Shown: in pieces, positions 14,275 through 22,971 of the stretch
How the letters are laid out: each line of letters starts with the position of its first letter
Numbering within the stretch: position 1 is the first letter of the stretch
Assembly (NCBI GenBank): GCA_011526095.1
Contig: WYBA01000369.1
Coordinates: 1-34,599 of the forward strand
Direction of reading: 5' to 3'
DNA length: 34,599 bases
DNA from: Myxococcales bacterium
GTDB lineage: Bacteria; Myxococcota_A; Polyangia; Haliangiales; Haliangiaceae
Made by a program: the position numbers and the translations under genes
The notes under the pieces: generated by a model
Databases searched by the model: none
What the model was told of the DNA's origin: nothing
Seen by the model: the letters and a program-made list of their open reading frames with translations, nothing else

Positions 14275-16611
14275 TCAGTCGACGACGGGGCAGGCGGCCT
14301 CGGTGATGCGGTCGCCGTTGTTCGTCTCGTCGCACTCGGTGATGATGCCGACGCCGCCGCCGGGGCCGGGCGCGGTGTCGGCGGCCGCGTAGTAGTCGGT
14401 GTCGACGTCGGGTGCGGCCACGGTGAGCGTGACGATCGTCGAGTTACCGGGGAGCAGCGGCGCGGTCGTCGTGGCCGCGCCGAGCAGCTCGCCGCTGGCG
14501 TCGGTGCCGCGCCAGAACGTGACCTCGACGCCCATCGGGACGCCGAGCGCGCCGAGGTTGGTGACGCGCGCGCGCAGCTCGAGCTCGTCGACGCCGCACT
14601 GCGCGAGGCCCGCCGACAGCTCGAGCGCGAGGTCCGGCGCGTTGAAGATGCCGTCGCCCTGGACGTTCTGGCGGTAGTTGTTGAGGCCCGGCTGGTCCCA
14701 GTTGTCCGCCTCCGCGGTCGGCACGTTGCCCGCGGAGGTCGCGTTCGTGACGTGGTAGGCGTGCTGGGTCCACACCTTGCGCGTCGGCACCCAGCGGTCG
14801 GCCGCGTCGCCGTAGACGAACAGACCCTGCCGTCCCGGGACGGACGGGCAGTCGTCGGCGTTGTTGGACTGGTTGGCGACGATCAGGATCTCCGAGTTGT
14901 TGTCGCCGTCGACGTCGACGACGAGGGGGTACTCGTGGATCGTCGCGGTCGAGCTGGGGACCTCCAGCTCGATCGCGCCGTCGGTGCCGCGGTAGACGCG
15001 CATGTAGCACTCGTCGCCGTAGACCACCTCGGCGACGCCGTCGCCCTGGAAGTCGAACACCGACGAGCCGGTCGCGTTGGACGACAGGTCCTGCGTCGCG
15101 GCCGACCACCGGACGAAGATCGCGCCCGGCGCGGGCGCGGGATCGCCGGCCGGCTGGACGATGTCCTCGCCGGCGCGCGCCAGGTCGTAGAGCGAGTACG
15201 ACGCGCCGCCGGCGACGCCGATCTCCGGCCGGCCGTCGGCGTCGAAGTCGGCGATCGTCGGCGGGCCGCCGCGGCCGGCGTCGTCACCGCCGGGGATCGC
15301 CAGCGGCGGGGTGCGCGGCGCGCCGCCCGCGCACGCGGCGCCGGTCGGGTCGGTCCCGCACCACAGCGCGCCGGTCTGGCCGTCGAGCGCGATCACGTGG
15401 CCGGCCGCCACGAGCACGACCTCCGGGTCGCCGTCGCCGTCGAGGTCGGCGATGGCCGGGTAGCCGTCGTCGCCGGCGTACGCCCAGTACGGCGTGACCA
15501 CCACGACCGGCGGATCACCGGGCGTCCAGCTCACCTTCCACGCGTGGCGCCCGGTCACGATCTCGGGCTCGCCGTCGCCGTCGAGGTCGGCGACCGCGGC
15601 GATCCCGCCGAAGTAGCCGCTGTTGGTCCCGTAGTGCGGGCCGCCGAACGGGCCCGGCTCCTCCCACACCACGGTGCCGTCGTGGTCGAGCAGGGTCGCG
15701 CCCATCACGACCTCCGCCTGCGGGTCGTCGTCGAAGTTGGCGAGCGTGATCGCGCCGTTCTCCTGGCCGAACCGGCGCTCGCCGCCGGCGTCGTGCGACG
15801 TCCACAGCAGGGCCCCGGTGCGGTCGACGGCGACGATCAGGCACGTGTACGAGGCGTCCTCGCGCGAGGTGTAGACGATGTCCGGCGCGCCGTCGCCGGA
15901 CACGTCGCCGATCGCGATCGTCGCCTTGCCGTGCGAGCCGTACGACGTCGGCGGCGCGTGCGGGATCGGCGCGACCTCGACCGCGCCGGTCGCGCCGTCG
16001 AGCACGGCGATCCGGCCGTCGAAGAACGTGCCGCCGTCCTGCACGGTGAGGTTGACGACGACCTCGGGCGCGCCGGCGCCGTCGAGGTCCGCGACCACCG
16101 GGATCGAGATGATCTCGCCGGCCTCGTACGCCCACTCGAGCGCGACGTCGAGCGTGTCGAACACCGGGACGTACTCGCACGCCAGCGGATCCGGCTGCGG
16201 CAGGCACTGGCCGAGCGTCGGCTCGCAGAACTCGCCCTCGGGGCAGTCGAACGAGTCGCCGCACGCGGCGCCCGGTGTGACGCACGCGTCGACGAGGCAC
16301 ACGTCGCCGGCGTCGCAGCAGGTCAGCTGATCCGCGCCGCACCGCACGCCCGTGGCGCACGCGGGCAGGCACTGGTCGAAGGCGCACTCCATCCCGGCGG
16401 CGCAGCAGGTCGCGGGCTCGCCGCACAGCGTGCCGCCGACGCACGCAGGATCGGCGTCGGGCGTGGTCGCGTCGCCGACCGCGCCATCGCCGTCGCCTCC
16501 ACCGTCGGGTGGCGTGCCCTCGTTGTTGCAGTTGCCGCACGCGCCGAGCGCGGCGGCGAGCGAGGCCAGGAGCAGCAGGCGCAGCGTTTCCGTCAGCCGG
16601 GACACGAACAT
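14275..16611 (-). CDS. FG-GAP/VCBS beta-propeller lipoprotein
   Basis: A 778-residue lipoprotein. The signal peptide ends in a LGAC lipobox (Cys25), followed by an Asn/Asp/Gly linker. A cysteine-rich stretch comes next (about 55-140; repeated CCxAG and xCGxD patterns, as in myxobacterial Cys-rich surface proteins). Then come FG-GAP repeats with calcium-type loops such as DLDGDGEPEIV, DLDGDGDPEVV and DFDADGRPEIG, spanning about 170-600, consistent with a seven-bladed propeller. A CARDB-like beta domain (about 660-770; LELRARVTNLGALG) ends the protein. It is probably an outer-membrane, surface-exposed binding protein; the ligand is unknown. Start: ATG at 16611, or GTG at 16614 in the same frame; a TACCAT box lies 5 nt before the GTG and 8 nt before the ATG. 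The gene is divergent from the small lipoprotein gene 41 bp away. Confidence 0.9.
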   Translation of the reverse strand: MFVSRLTETLRLLLLASLAAALGACGNCNNEGTPPDGGGDGDGAVGDATTPDADPACVGGTLCGEPATCCAAGMECAFDQCLPACATGVRCGADQLTCCDAGDVCLVDACVTPGAACGDSFDCPEGEFCEPTLGQCLPQPDPLACEYVPVFDTLDVALEWAYEAGEIISIPVVADLDGAGAPEVVVNLTVQDGGTFFDGRIAVLDGATGAVEVAPIPHAPPTSYGSHGKATIAIGDVSGDGAPDIVYTSREDASYTCLIVAVDRTGALLWTSHDAGGERRFGQENGAITLANFDDDPQAEVVMGATLLDHDGTVVWEEPGPFGGPHYGTNSGYFGGIAAVADLDGDGEPEIVTGRHAWKVSWTPGDPPVVVVTPYWAYAGDDGYPAIADLDGDGDPEVVLVAAGHVIALDGQTGALWCGTDPTGAACAGGAPRTPPLAIPGGDDAGRGGPPTIADFDADGRPEIGVAGGASYSLYDLARAGEDIVQPAGDPAPAPGAIFVRWSAATQDLSSNATGSSVFDFQGDGVAEVVYGDECYMRVYRGTDGAIELEVPSSTATIHEYPLVVDVDGDNNSEILIVANQSNNADDCPSVPGRQGLFVYGDAADRWVPTRKVWTQHAYHVTNATSAGNVPTAEADNWDQPGLNNYRQNVQGDGIFNAPDLALELSAGLAQCGVDELELRARVTNLGALGVPMGVEVTFWRGTDASGELLGAATTTAPLLPGNSTIVTLTVAAPDVDTDYYAAADTAPGPGGGVGIITECDETNNGDRITEAACPVVD

Positions 16612-16619
16612 CACCGCCC

Positions 16620-16625
16620 ATGGTA
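16620..16625 (-). promoter_or_regulatory. -10-like box of the FG-GAP lipoprotein
   Basis: TACCAT on the minus strand, 5 nt before GTG 16614 and 8 nt before ATG 16611. It lies back-to-back with the box for the divergent gene. Confidence 0.45.
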
Positions 16626-16643
16626 CGCCCGCGCGCCCGGGGG

Positions 16644-16649
16644 TAGGTT
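16644..16649 (+). promoter_or_regulatory. -10-like box, leaderless start of the small Asp/Cys-rich lipoprotein
   Basis: TAGGTT followed by 6 nt (GCGGTC) and the ATG at 16656; no Shine-Dalgarno. The two divergent boxes are only 18 bp apart, so the polymerase sites overlap. Confidence 0.5.
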
Positions 16650-16655
16650 GCGGTC

Positions 16656-16988
16656 ATGCGTCTCGTGGTGCTCGGCACATGCCTGGTCGCGCTCGCGTGC
16701 TCGTCGCGGTCGCCTGCGCCGGCCCGTCCTGCGACACCGTCGCCGGGCGGCGATGGCGGCGACCCGCGGTCGGAGCCCGGCGACGGCGACGACGACGATC
16801 CCGGCATGTACTTCTCCGGGGGCGACGAGTACGCCCACGACGTCGACGCCGGCTCGCCCGCGGACTGCGTCGACAACCGGCTCGTCGGCTGCCGCGAGGA
16901 CGACTGCGTCGCCGAGGCCCAGGATCAGGGCGCGACGCAGCGCGAGGCCGAGAGCGAGTGCGAGCTCTACTGCTTCTGCGGCCTGTGA
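16656..16988 (+). CDS. small Asp/Cys-rich lipoprotein
   Basis: A 110-residue protein with a short signal peptide and a probable lipobox ALAC (Cys15; position -3 is Ala, a weaker fit than Leu). The mature part is Pro/Gly/Asp-rich (DGDDDDPGMYF), and the last 50 residues carry six cysteines, ending CELYCFCGL. This suggests a compact disulfide-bonded or metal-binding C-terminal knot. No family is recognised. It is divergent from the FG-GAP lipoprotein and may be co-regulated with it through the shared 41-bp promoter region. It converges on the SDR gene with a 22-bp gap. Confidence 0.8.
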   Translation: MRLVVLGTCLVALACSSRSPAPARPATPSPGGDGGDPRSEPGDGDDDDPGMYFSGGDEYAHDVDAGSPADCVDNRLVGCREDDCVAEAQDQGATQREAESECELYCFCGL

Positions 16989-17010
16989 TCCGAGCTGACG
17001 TCAGCCGGCG

Positions 17011-17874
17011 TCAGGTGGCTGGGCCCGCGACCCACGCCTCGCTGTGCTTCCACAGCTCGGCCGCGAGCTCGTCGTCGAGCGCCGCGCGCGATGGCCGGCG
17101 CTCCTGGCAGTCGTCGTAGTAGCGGCCGCTGTGCTCGGCCAGCGCGGGCGCCGTCGCGCACCACAAGCTGGTGCGCGCGCCGTCCTCGGTGGACTTCATG
17201 AACGCGCGCGCCACCGAGCGCAGCGGCCACGGGATCCGCCGCCAGATGTCGCTGGCGATGACGCCCGGGTGCAGCGCGTAGGTCGTGACGCGCGTGCCGT
17301 ACAGCCGGCGCGCCAGCTCGCGCGTGAACAGCACGTTGGCCAGCTTGGACACCGCGTACTCGTCGAGGCCGGTGACCGAGCGCGTCTTGCCGCGGACGCG
17401 AGCCCAGTCGATCGGGCCCTTGTGCTGGTAGTGCGAGGCGCTCGCGACGTTGACGATGCGCGCCGGCGCGGAGGCCTCGAGCCGGTCGAGCAGCAGCGTG
17501 GTGAGCAGGAAGTGCCCGAGGTGGTTCACCCCGAACGCCAGCTCGAAGCCGTCCTTCGTCTCGCCGCGCTGGCCGGCGAGGCCCGCGTTGTTGACGAGCA
17601 AGTGGAGCGGGACGTCCTGGGCGAGGAACGCCGCGGCGGCCCGGCGCACCTGGGCGAGGTCGGCCAGATCGAGCTCGAGGAGCTCGGCGCGGCCGCCCGC
17701 CGCGGCGATCTCGGCCAGCACCGGCTCGGTCTTGGCGCGCGAGCGGCAGGCGAGCCAGACGCGCGCGCCGGCGCGGGCCAGCTCCAGCGCGGTGGCCCGA
17801 CCGATCCCGGCGTTGGCGCCGGTGACGATCGCGTGCTTGCCGGCGAGATCGGGGAGCGCGGCGTGGGGAGCCAT
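17011..17874 (-). CDS. short-chain dehydrogenase/reductase
   Basis: A 287-residue classical SDR, NAD(P)-dependent, of the retinol-dehydrogenase-like group. It has the Rossmann motif TGANAGIG (18-25), CRS at about 43-45 (suggesting NADP), NNAG (95-98), the active-site Ser in NVASASHYQ and Tyr173/Lys177 in EYAVSK. The C-terminal half (LHPGVIASDIWRRIPW) is typical of the group. The substrate cannot be told. I chose the ATG at 17874: GAAGG lies 8 nt upstream and the Rossmann strand begins at the expected distance; an upstream start at 17910 adds only MRPTASSAKVRP. The gene is divergent from the GH1 lipoprotein with 53 bp between starts. Confidence 0.92.
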   Translation of the reverse strand: MAPHAALPDLAGKHAIVTGANAGIGRATALELARAGARVWLACRSRAKTEPVLAEIAAAGGRAELLELDLADLAQVRRAAAAFLAQDVPLHLLVNNAGLAGQRGETKDGFELAFGVNHLGHFLLTTLLLDRLEASAPARIVNVASASHYQHKGPIDWARVRGKTRSVTGLDEYAVSKLANVLFTRELARRLYGTRVTTYALHPGVIASDIWRRIPWPLRSVARAFMKSTEDGARTSLWCATAPALAEHSGRYYDDCQERRPSRAALDDELAAELWKHSEAWVAGPAT

Positions 17875-17927
17875 CGGGCGCACCTTCGCAGATGACGCGG
17901 TGGGTCGCAATCGGGCAGGATGCGGCC

Positions 17928-19577
17928 ATGTCGTTCCGGCCCGCCTGGTTGTCCGTGCTCCTCCTCGCCGCGTGCGGCGATCCCGCGCCGGAGCCGCCGC
18001 CGGACATCGCGTTCGGCGCGGTCGGCCCCCTCGTGGGCGATGACGGGCGCGGCGGGTTCCGGTTCGGCGCGGCGAGCGCCGCCACCCAGATCGAGGACCA
18101 GAACGTGAACACCGACTGGTACGTGTTCACGCAGCCCGAGGCCGAGGGCGGCCTGGGGCGCCACACGTTCGTCGGCGACGCCGCGATGGGCTACACGCGG
18201 GCGATCGACGACGTCCAGCTCGTCGTCGACGCCAACCTCGACTCGTACCGGTTCAGCATGGAGTGGGCGCGGATCGAGCCCGAGCGCGACGTGATCGACG
18301 AGGCCGCGCTGCAGCACTACAGCGACGTGCTCGACGCGCTGATCGCGGCGGGCGTGCGCCCGATGATCACGCTGCACCACTTCTCCAACCCGGTGTGGGT
18401 CGACGATCCGCGCGACACCGGCTGCGCCAAGGGCCCGCAGGACACCAACCTGTGCGGGTTCGGGCACCCGGCCGGCGGCGCCGAGGTCGTGGCCGAGATG
18501 GGCGAGCTCGCGGCGCTGCTCGCCGAGCGGTTCGGCGACCGCGTCGACGAGTGGGCGACGCTCAACGAGCCGGTGAACTACCTGCTCGCCTCGCACGGCA
18601 TCGGCACGTTCCCGCCGGGCAAGATGAAGGTGTTCGACCTCTACGACGAGTTCGTCCCGGTCGTGCGCGACTTCCTCGCCGGCCACGCCGCGATGTACGC
18701 CGCGGTGAAGGCCAACGACACGATCGACGCCGACGACGACGGCGTCGCCGCGGCGGTCGGGCTGACCTTGAGCGTGGCGGACTGGATCGCCACGGCGGAT
18801 CACCTGCCCAGCGACGATCCGGTCGACATCGCCGCGCGCGACACGGTGCTCTACGTCTATCACCACCTCGTCCCCGAGGCGCTGCAGCAGGGCAAGTTCG
18901 ATCCCGACCTCGACGGCACGCTCGACGAGGACCAGCCGTCCTGGGCGAACACGCTCGACTGGCTCGGCGTGCAGTACTACTTCCGCGCCGGCGTCACCGG
19001 GCAGGTGCCGCTGATCCCCGACCTGGGGATCACGCCGTGCTTCGGCGGGTTCGACCTCGGCTCGTGCCTGCGCCCGGCCGACCCGACGTTCTGCGTGCCC
19101 ACGATGGGCTACGAGTTCTGGCCCGAGGGCATCCACGACGTGCTGGTCGACTTCGGCACGCGCTGGCCGGACCTGCCGCTGGTGGTGACGGAGGCGGGGA
19201 TCGCGACCGAGGTCGGCGCGCGGCGCAGCGAGAACATCGTCCGCGTGCTCGAGCAGATCGCGCGGGCGCGCGACGCCGGCGTCGACGTCCGCGGCTTCTA
19301 CTACTGGAGCCTCACCGACAACTTCGAGTGGGCGGAGGGCTTCGGCCCGCGGTTCGGGCTCTACACCGTGGACTACGACGGCGGCTACGACCGCACGCCG
19401 ACCGACGGCGCGACGACGCTCGGCGCGATCGCCGGGGCGCGGCTGCTGACGACGGCGCAGCGCGAGGCGCACGGCGGCACCGGGCCGATGACGCCCGAGC
19501 CGGGCGTGCCCGACGACGTGATGTTCTGCGGCGGGCTGCTCGAGCGCCGGCTGCCGGGCGCCGGAGCCGCGCCCTGA
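17928..19577 (+). CDS. lipoprotein beta-glycosidase, GH1 family
   Basis: A 549-residue family 1 glycoside hydrolase carrying a lipoprotein signal (LAAC, Cys16) in place of the usual cytosolic N-terminus. Landmarks: FGAASAATQIE near the start of the barrel, YRFSMEWARIEP, LHHFSNPVWV, the acid/base TLNEP (Glu214), and the nucleophile in VVTEAGIA (Glu422; most GH1 enzymes read TENG). It ends with YYWSLTDNFEWAEGFGPRFGLY, here split between positions about 464-486. It is longer than the usual 450 residues, with Cys-containing insertions after LHHFSNP and around GITPCFGGF and GSCLRP, which fits an exported enzyme with disulfides. It probably cleaves a beta-linked glycoside or oligosaccharide at the cell surface or in the periplasm; specificity is unknown. 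ATG at 17928 has AGGA 7 nt upstream and a CAGGAT box 6 nt upstream. Its stop overlaps the permease start. Confidence 0.92.
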   Translation: MSFRPAWLSVLLLAACGDPAPEPPPDIAFGAVGPLVGDDGRGGFRFGAASAATQIEDQNVNTDWYVFTQPEAEGGLGRHTFVGDAAMGYTRAIDDVQLVVDANLDSYRFSMEWARIEPERDVIDEAALQHYSDVLDALIAAGVRPMITLHHFSNPVWVDDPRDTGCAKGPQDTNLCGFGHPAGGAEVVAEMGELAALLAERFGDRVDEWATLNEPVNYLLASHGIGTFPPGKMKVFDLYDEFVPVVRDFLAGHAAMYAAVKANDTIDADDDGVAAAVGLTLSVADWIATADHLPSDDPVDIAARDTVLYVYHHLVPEALQQGKFDPDLDGTLDEDQPSWANTLDWLGVQYYFRAGVTGQVPLIPDLGITPCFGGFDLGSCLRPADPTFCVPTMGYEFWPEGIHDVLVDFGTRWPDLPLVVTEAGIATEVGARRSENIVRVLEQIARARDAGVDVRGFYYWSLTDNFEWAEGFGPRFGLYTVDYDGGYDRTPTDGATTLGAIAGARLLTTAQREAHGGTGPMTPEPGVPDDVMFCGGLLERRLPGAGAAP

Positions 19578-20329
19578 CCGAGCCGCTGTGGTGGGGCGTG
19601 GCGGCGGTGGCGGGCGCGGGCGGCGCGTTCGTCAACGTCCTCGCCGGCGGCGGCTCGATGCTGATGGTGCCGGCGCTGATGCTCGCCGGGCTGCCGGCCG
19701 ACGCGGCGAACGCGACCTCGCGCGTGCCGATCTTCGCCCAGTGCGCGACCGGCGCCGCGACGTTCGCGCGCGCCGGGCGGCTCGAGCGCGGGCCCGCGCT
19801 CGACGTCGCGCCGCTGACGATCGTCGGCGCGCTCGTCGGCGCGTACGTCGCGACGCTGGTGCCGAACCGGATCTTCGAGCCGCTGCTGGTCGGAACGATG
19901 ATCGTCATGGCGCTGGCGCTGCTGCTGCGCCCCGAGGCGCTCGCGCCGCCACCCGGGACCGAGCCGCGCCACGTGATGGGGCGGCCGCTCGAGATGGTGA
20001 CGACGCTGGCGGCGGGGTTCTACGGCGGCGTGCTCCAGGCCGGCGCGGGGCTGGTGTTCCTGGCGCTGCTGTCCGGGATGCTCCGCTACGACCTGGTGCG
20101 GGCCAACGCGCTCAAGGCCGTCGTCATGCTCGCGTACATCACGGTGACCGTCGTGGTGTTCGCGGTGGAGGGGTTGATCTGGTGGGACATGGGGCTGGCG
20201 ATGACGGCGGGGGCGATCGTCGGGGCGTGGGTCGGGGCGAGGTTCGCGCTCGGGCGGGGGCAGGCGTGGGTGAGGTGGATCGTCGTGGTGATGGTGGTGG
20301 TGACGTGCGTCGTCGTGCTGCTGCGGTGA
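19574..20329 (+). CDS. TauE/SafE (TSUP) family membrane permease
   Basis: About 251 residues with roughly eight membrane segments and the TSUP internal duplication: NVLAGGGSML in the first half matches GGVLQAGAGLVF in the second. The family exports sulfite or organosulfonates and other small anions; the substrate here is unknown. No ATG fits. I prefer a CTG at 19574: it overlaps the GH1 stop by 4 nt (CTGA), has GGAG 7 nt upstream, and gives the N-terminal length usual for the family before the first GGG. The alternative is GTG at 19598, 8 codons later, which would shorten the first membrane helix. Coupling to a surface glycosidase is an odd pairing and may only reflect operon packing. Confidence 0.85.
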   Translation: MTEPLWWGVAAVAGAGGAFVNVLAGGGSMLMVPALMLAGLPADAANATSRVPIFAQCATGAATFARAGRLERGPALDVAPLTIVGALVGAYVATLVPNRIFEPLLVGTMIVMALALLLRPEALAPPPGTEPRHVMGRPLEMVTTLAAGFYGGVLQAGAGLVFLALLSGMLRYDLVRANALKAVVMLAYITVTVVVFAVEGLIWWDMGLAMTAGAIVGAWVGARFALGRGQAWVRWIVVVMVVVTCVVVLLR

Positions 20330-20367
20330 GCTGAGCTGGAAGCGCGGAGCTGAGATCCTGGACGCGA

Positions 20368-20390
20368 GCGGTGGTGCTCGCGCGGGCGCC
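20368..20390 (+). repeat. direct repeat flanking the tandem array, left copy
   Basis: GCGGTGGTGCTCGCGCGGGC, continuing GCC. It recurs with one change as 20786-20808 on the other side of the tandem array, 418 bp away. Confidence 0.6.
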
Positions 20391-20529
20391 GGCGGGCGGG
20401 GCCTGTCCCTCGCGGGGTGGCTCCGTCCGGCGCTCGGACTGCGCACCTCCCGGGCGCCGCGGGGCGGCGGTGGTATCCACCACCCGCCGGCGTGCAGTGA
20501 TCGCGGGTGCTCTCTACGAGCGCCGGACG

Positions 20530-20785
20530 GACCACCCGCGCTCGGGCCACCCGCCCGCCTCCGGGGTTGCGTGAGCGCCGCGCTCGGGCCACGCGCCCGC
20601 CTCCGGGGTTGCGTGAGAGCGCCGCGCTCGGGCCACCCGCCCGCCTCCGGGGTTGCGTGAGCGCCGCGCTCGGGCCGCACGCTCGCCTCCGGGGTTGCGC
20701 GGGCACTGCGCTCGGCCACCCGCCTGCCTCCGGGGTTGCGTGAGGGCCGCGGTCGGCCATCCGCCCGCCTCCGGGGTTGCGAGAT
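20530..20785 (+). repeat. six-copy imperfect tandem repeat, about 42 bp
   Basis: The core CGCCTCCGGGGTTGC starts at 20556, 20598, 20642, 20684, 20725 (first base T) and 20766, giving spacings of 42, 44, 42, 41 and 41 bp. Between cores lies GTGAGCGCCGCGCTCGGGCC or a variant, with a short dyad GAGCG-CCG-CGCTC in several copies. Spacer and core vary together, so this is a tandem repeat rather than a repeat-spacer array. Confidence 0.85.
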
Positions 20786-20808
20786 CGGTGGTGCTCGCGC
20801 GTGCGCCG
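20786..20808 (+). repeat. direct repeat flanking the tandem array, right copy
   Basis: Partner of 20368-20390; the shared block is CGGTGGTGCTCGCGCG, then G or T, then GCGCC. Confidence 0.6.
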
Positions 20809-20841
20809 CCCGCCCTGGGTGACTCCTTATGGAAGTGCTTC

Positions 20842-20890
20842 CGTGTCCGGGAGTGTCCGGGAGTGTCCCGGACGGTGTCCGGGAGCCGGA
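20842..20890 (+). repeat. GTGTCCGGGA repeat block with hairpin
   Basis: Four closely spaced TGTCCGG or TGTCCCGG units. They include a perfect 7-bp hairpin CCCGGAC-GGT-GTCCGGG at 20867-20883. The block resembles the hairpin repeats at 11497 and 12274 (GTGTCCGGGAG followed by a hairpin ending CGGACGC). Confidence 0.7.
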
Positions 20891-20999
20891 CGCGGACGGT
20901 GGGATCTCGCGGGGTTGGCGGTGGCGTGAGGGGTGCTGGAGGGGAGCGCGCAACCCAGGCAAGGTCCCGTCGATAGGCCGGCGGGCGAGTGGAGGGATG

Positions 21000-22370
<1,371 letters not shown>

Positions 22371-22382
22371 CGGTCGCGGCGG

Positions 22383-22775
22383 TCAGTCAGGCCGGCGCGC
22401 GGCCGCGCGCGCCTGGCGCACCGCCTGGGCGAGGCGGTTCATGTCCGACGACCGGACGAACATCGCGGACACGCGCAGCTTGCGGGCGGCGTCGCCGCGG
22501 CCGATCACCAGGCCGTCGCGCTCGACCTCGACCGCGCCGAGGTCGTCGAGCGGGAAGCTGCGCCGCGTCCCGCCGAACAGGCTGCGCACCTGGATCGCGG
22601 TGTCGGTCACGACCAGCAGCGGGCGCGTGGCGTAGAGGGCTCCCATCGCGCCCATCATCACGGCGAGCGCGACGAACATCAGGTTGCCGGACGTCAGCCA
22701 CAGCGCGAGGTTGCCGGCGGCGAGGGCGCCGAACACGAGGCCCCAGGCGAGGTGGTAGCGGACCGCGACGGACAT
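22383..22775 (-). CDS. small membrane protein with bacterial PH-like domain
   Basis: A 130-residue protein. Two closely spaced membrane helices (about 8-27 and 31-49) are followed by a cytosolic domain of about 70 residues. The pattern LLVVTDTAIQVRSLFGGTRRSFPLDDLGAVEVE resembles bacterial PH-like (bPH_2/YdbS-type) domains. Function is unknown. ATG at 22775 is fixed by a TATGGT box exactly 6 nt upstream and by the absence of good sequence further out, although the frame is open to 23321 because it runs antisense to the next gene. It converges on the FHA-sigma54 gene with a 12-bp gap. Confidence 0.82.
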   Translation of the reverse strand: MSVAVRYHLAWGLVFGALAAGNLALWLTSGNLMFVALAVMMGAMGALYATRPLLVVTDTAIQVRSLFGGTRRSFPLDDLGAVEVERDGLVIGRGDAARKLRVSAMFVRSSDMNRLAQAVRQARAAARRPD

Positions 22776-22781
22776 GGCCGG

Positions 22782-22787
22782 ACCATA
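22782..22787 (-). promoter_or_regulatory. -10-like box, leaderless start of the PH-like protein
   Basis: TATGGT on the minus strand, then 6 nt (CCGGCC), then the ATG at 22775. No Shine-Dalgarno is present. Confidence 0.5.
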
Positions 22788-22960
22788 GCCGGAAGTCCCG
22801 CGCCGGGCGTGGCTCGCCAGGGTCCGTCGACACCACCGGCTGGTCGAGCAGCCGGCCGAGGAACGGCTGACCCGAGGAACGGCTGACCCCACCCCGCGGC
22901 AACGCCGCGGAACACCTCGCGCACGGGCCTGGCACGACGGCTGCTCTATGCCCCAGCACG

Positions 22961-22965
22961 GGAGG
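22961..22965 (+). promoter_or_regulatory. ribosome binding site of the AgmX/PglI-type protein
   Basis: GGAGG with 6 nt to the ATG at 22972. It selects this start over an in-frame ATG at 22948 and gives a clean signal peptide. Confidence 0.75.
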
Positions 22966-22971
22966 AAGCTC

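Larger units (their letters stand above)
20330..20999. other. gene-free, repeat-rich stretch upstream of the FHA-sigma54 gene
   Basis: No frame over these 670 bp encodes a recognisable protein; the translations are the periodic Pro/Arg/Gly peptides expected from the DNA repeats. It contains the tandem repeat, a flanking direct repeat and a hairpin-rich GTGTCCGG block, all listed separately. Confidence 0.8.

Noticed and set aside
13949..14335. Pro/Ser-rich or Asp/Gly-rich small proteins in the hexanucleotide repeat
   Set aside because: They arise from the 6-bp repeat read in any frame; no start signal, no conserved domain.
20530..20785. CRISPR array
   Set aside because: The period is near 42 bp but the sequences between cores are related to each other, the cores are only about 15 bp, and there are no cas genes.
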